DNA of 64,000 nt from Branchiostoma floridae (lineage: Eukaryota; Chordata; Leptocardii; Amphioxiformes; Branchiostomatidae). A program made the position numbers and the translations under genes. Position 1 is the stretch's first letter, and each line of letters starts with the position of its first letter. Where the stretch lies: contig NC_049979.1 in assembly GCF_000003815.2 (NCBI RefSeq), forward strand, positions 17,054,491 to 17,118,490. The letters are read 5' to 3'. Below are positions 60,398 through 64,000 of this stretch, in pieces. The notes beneath the pieces were generated by a model. That model had not been told where the DNA came from, searched no databases, and saw only the letters and a program-made list of their open reading frames with translations.

Positions 60398-60472
60398 ATG
60401 GCGTTTAGAGCAAGTTTATGGAGCCTGCTATTTGTGGGAATTCTGTCTGTGGCCTGTGGGACGTATATCGAG
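60398..60472 (+). CDS. Signal-peptide exon of an unidentified secreted or membrane protein
   Basis: Twenty-five codons, MAFRASLWSLLFVGILSVAC then GTYIE, ending at a strong donor GAG|GTAAGA in phase 0. It has a short positive start, a hydrophobic core LWSLLFVGILSVA and a likely cleavage near ACG|TY, a classical signal peptide. The ATG sits in CAAAAATGG, a good start context, just downstream of the CCAAT-box promoter. The frame read past the donor to 60655 is intron. The next exon was not recognised before or after the N gap, so the product stays unknown. Confidence 0.65.
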
Positions 60473-63400
60473 GTAAGAAGCGACAAAAATACGTATTTTC
60501 CGTGTCATTTTCTTCCAGACGGCGATGTGCTATTTGTTTTCTTTTGTAGTGCCACCCCAAGCGAATATGGCTGCCGTGTACTACCACTTAGTATTTTCCC
60601 ACAAAAACCGTTCCAACAACACGTTCTCCGCATTTCAAGTGATGAAACATGTTAAAAGTAACTATGTAGTTAAAAAGTAAACGCAAAAGTGGGAAAGAAC
60701 GGGTCGTTTACGCGTGAAAGACCGCGTTAATGCATATTTATGACCCGTCAGACTGGTTTGTGCGCTGTCTGTGTCATCTGTGGCTGTGGAGAAGATCTGA
60801 TTTGGCTAACACGTTCTCACGGAATATCCGATATTTAACAGACCTATGGCTTCACAAGAGAACACTTGAATGAGATTGTGGATATGTGTGCTAACTATAC
60901 AAGTCTACCTACACATGATTGCTGTATCAAGTAACCACCACTGTCAGTAATTTTAGACAAAACAGTCCTAGTATGCTGGACGTTTACATAAAGTTGTTCT
61001 CCAAGATTTTTGGTTGATTTACCCATCAAAGTAGAATTTTCAGCCACAGTTTTGACCCTACGGTGACAAATTGTAATACATGAATGAACATAGGAGATGT
61101 AGTTCCTCTTATGGTGTGCTAGAACTGAAAAAGTCCCTTAACATTTTGGACATTCATGTGGAAAGGTGTGCACTAATTGTGTGCAGTGCCTAAGGCAAGT
61201 TTGCTGACAGTGTCTTGGTGGCTTGCTGGCGGTGCTGGTAAGGTGGACCGGCCAGAACAAATGGCAGTGTCAAATCAGATGTGGTCCGCCATTGCGCAGG
61301 GGGCAGTTGTATATAAATAATTCACTAAGGGGGCAATAAAATGCTTATTATGGTGTCTGCAATCAATTGTCTTCAGATGTAGTGGAAGCCACTGGAAGGT
61401 ATATCTTCTTTGAATCTTTTGCAGCCTGTCATATGAGAGAAAATTGGGATTCCAGGCAGGAAATAGACTTTCTGTACCCATTTCTGTGTGGGATGTCATA
61501 CCTTTTATATTAGTCATTTTGTGCTCGCTTGAGCACACATCTTATGGGGTCATTATAAAAGAGAGCTGGGCCTTTAAATGACTCTGTTTGCTTTTGTATG
61601 TGCTGCATATAGTTCTTTATTCACCTGACAAGATAAAATATCACAGCACAGTGTTTGCGTCAAGATTGGTTATATGCATGCATTCCATCCTTGTTTCAGC
61701 ATTGGCAATGTGACAAACTATCAAAGCCCTGGAGTTTGGCATATTCTTTAATTTATAACCAGTAAGCATATAGCCTGAGATTTTATTTAATGTAACCACT
61801 AGGTGGAGACTAAATTCTATGTTTACTATATTTGTCATATCTAACAAATAAAGAGAAGCTGGTGGTATTGAATGTTTGTCACAACCAGTCAATTTTTTTC
61901 TCAAAATTTTATCCCACCCTGTAAATTAACTGTAGAGTAGACCAATTAAAATTGAAATTGCTGATTGCAAAAACACAACACAGACATTAGGACATGCTGT
62001 AGCCATCAAAATAAACAATATTCCCCAACCTATATTGAACCCTCTATTTGCATCCAATCAGGATGGTGTGAGGTGATGCATGTGTTATGTACAGTGCCTC
62101 TCATGTTTCCCAGAGATGTGTTTCTATGGATCGGTAATGACACGAGGGACAGAGTGGGCCTACTTGCATATCTACAGGAGCAGGCAGCCTTTTGACCTAT
62201 GGTATCAGGCAAGGTTCACCATCTCTGACAGTTACCTATTTCTGATACTAATAGGTGTACATGTTCCAGATGCTTAAGTTGTTTGGGAGTGCAAAATTAC
62301 TAGCCTGTTCATAGTCATACTCTCTTCCATGTACATTTGTAATATGAGGACCCTCATTTTTAGATGCAGATTTACAATTCTGTCCAGAAATGTAAACCCT
62401 TTGATGTTTCTGGTAGTTATTATAGCTCATATATGATTATATCTATGGGAAAGGTATTCATTTTAAACATTTTTCAACAAGATTCAAGAATATAGATAAT
62501 CAAAACACAGTCCTTACACAGTAACAGGCTAACAGCAATGATTCATTCTGGCTGGGAATATTTGTATTCCTAAAAGTTCTTGCAGTACTTTGTCATACCC
62601 TGGTTTGCTCCTGAAGTGATAGCATACAGCTACTGGAAGGGGAAACTGTGCCTGAGGCATTCATCACTGGGTGACAACTTATTATTTGGTCATACCTCCT
62701 GCTTGTATCTTGAAGGAAAAATCAATTTGTTCTTGTGTATTTCCATTCAACTGTCCGATTCTTGTGAGATGGCCATCCAATATTACTCCAAGTTCACGTT
62801 CTCTAAGACAAGAGGATATTGACTGATCTCTGATTATGTTCTGAGATTGCAGCAACAGTATTGTACTCTCCCACTATCTTTATCCCTGATCAATTACTTG
62901 TCATGGAATGGCAGTAGGGTCTTTTTATCGCCCCAGTGTGTTAATGATTTCAGACAAAAAGCCTATATAGCATCGGCAAAGTCTATGTATCTTCTGGCCG
63001 GGTCTGCATTGTTTCANNNNNNNNNNNNNNNNNNNNNNNNNNNNNNNNNNNNNNNNNNNNNNNNNNNNNNNNNNNNNNNNNNNNNNNNNNNNNNNNNNNN
63101 NNNNNNNNNNNNNNNNCATTTACTTATTGCTTTGACTAGCTTTTATCCACAAAAAATGTTACATGATGCACAAGAATTTCTCTTGTTCAGAGTAAGCCCC
63201 CTCTCCACAAGGCTTGACCCCTGTCACAGTGAAAGAGATACCAACTTCTAAAGGTTATTTGCAGTCACCATTGAGGCTTGCAGCAGGATGCAGATGTTGG
63301 TCATGCTTCCAGTGTTACTAGTGGTGCTGTTATTTCTGTGGGGAATACAGTAGCATTTCTGTCATTCTCACTGTGATAAGAAGAATAAGTCTGTAATAGA

Positions 63401-64000
63401 TAGATGGATGATAAGCCTACTTTGATAAGCTACTTTTGAATGTGATCTGTTGGTTTGGTTTAATCAGTTTTATATGTCTTATCGGCAGATAGTTTTGCAC
63501 TGAGGTATTGCTGTAGATATTTTGTTAATTCAGTGGTGTTAATTTGTCATTACATTGTATTGTAAATCAGTTTGTAGAAGCAGCATATTTTAGGGTACAT
63601 TTGTTATATTCTTCACCAAATCGTCTGTGGTAAGATGGTGGCCATGTGGAATCTGTTCAGCTGTTGGCAAATATGTGACCTTTCAGAAGGTACTTCCGCA
63701 AGTGTTGCCACAAATTTCACAGAGTTGGTACAGGCTTTCCTTCTTGCTGTGCTTCCCTTGCCTAGGTATTTAACAAATGCAAACATTCACAGAGGGAAAG
63801 CTTAATTTTGGGGTATTTTTATACGCTAATTACTAAATATGGCATGATTGACATATTGGTAATGGTGGCCAAAATTTGCATGATATTTACAATACTTTCA
63901 CTGAGGAATATGAAGGAGAAAGGAATATGAAAGTAAACATATCCTATGTTGTATTTCAGATCTATTTGGCTTGCTAAATGACTGGTCACTGTGATAATGT
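60473..64000 (+). other. First intron of the signal-peptide gene (no further exon seen)
   Basis: AT-rich sequence with no recognisable coding exon. A possible 25-nt exon bounded by TTTCCCAG (62114) and CG|GTAATG (62140) was considered but has no support. The 100-N gap lies within it and could hide an exon. Confidence 0.45.
63017..63116. other. Assembly gap (100 N)
   Basis: Exactly 100 N residues, the usual placeholder for a gap of unknown length. Open frames crossing it are meaningless. Confidence 0.99.

Noticed and set aside
60222..60476. 84-codon frame across the divergent promoter
   Set aside because: Runs through the CCAAT-box promoter in a different frame from the signal-peptide exon; the latter has a better start context, a hydrophobic core and a matching donor.
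62115..62140. Possible 25-nt exon for the signal-peptide gene
   Set aside because: Splice words are present but there is no protein similarity or phase evidence.
1..64000. CRISPR array, bacterial operon, rRNA or tRNA genes
   Set aside because: No regularly spaced identical repeats with unique spacers, no bacterial gene organisation and no cloverleaf found.

Overview
The window looks like nuclear DNA of an animal, most likely an invertebrate deuterostome such as amphioxus (Branchiostoma). The species call is inference. It rests on intron-rich genes with GT-AG introns, two clear animal gene families, AT-rich introns with many short inverted-repeat elements, truncated LINEs and CA/GT microsatellites, and an assembly gap of N. 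Nothing bacterial or viral was seen.

Layout. (1) Positions 1-7.4 kb, + strand: the 3' part of an ETS transcriptional repressor gene of the ERF/ETV3 type. The exon at 1289-1431 and the last exon at 2630-4286 are visible; the N-terminal exon(s) lie before the window. A possible 3.1 kb 3' UTR ends near an AATAAA at 7432. (2) 7.5-21.9 kb: intergenic, richer in GC and nearly free of recognisable transposons. It holds a degenerate E-box minisatellite (9.55-9.80 kb) and several dense stretches that look like regulatory DNA (10.8, 14.2-14.6 and 17.9-18.6 kb). A CA-repeat near 21.0-21.2 kb marks the change to AT-rich, repeat-rich sequence. (3) 21.9-60.1 kb, - strand: a sialin-like SLC17 (MFS) anion transporter. 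I could follow 12 coding exons with every phase consistent, giving a predicted 583-residue protein. The last exon (22048-21949) is easy to miss because exon 11 has an in-frame stop just past its splice donor. Introns contain a 2.6 kb sense-oriented LINE that almost fills intron 10, a second LINE 3' fragment, a 1.09 kb piggyBac-like TTAA element, and four or more foldback or terminal-inverted-repeat elements. (4) 60.14-60.40 kb: a candidate divergent promoter with two CCAAT boxes 50 bp apart, a ZNF143/THAP11-type site and a YY1-like site. (5) 60398-60472, + strand: the signal-peptide exon of an unidentified secreted or membrane protein whose remaining exons lie beyond the window or in the gap at 63017-63116.

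The three genes have no evident shared pathway. The functional link visible in the sequence is the shared promoter between the SLC17 gene and the signal-peptide gene. I did not find a clearly new biological system. The most useful points are the hidden last SLC17 exon, the promoter architecture, the piggyBac-like element with its 20-bp palindrome, and the tandem-dimer inverted-repeat element at 56.8-57.4 kb.
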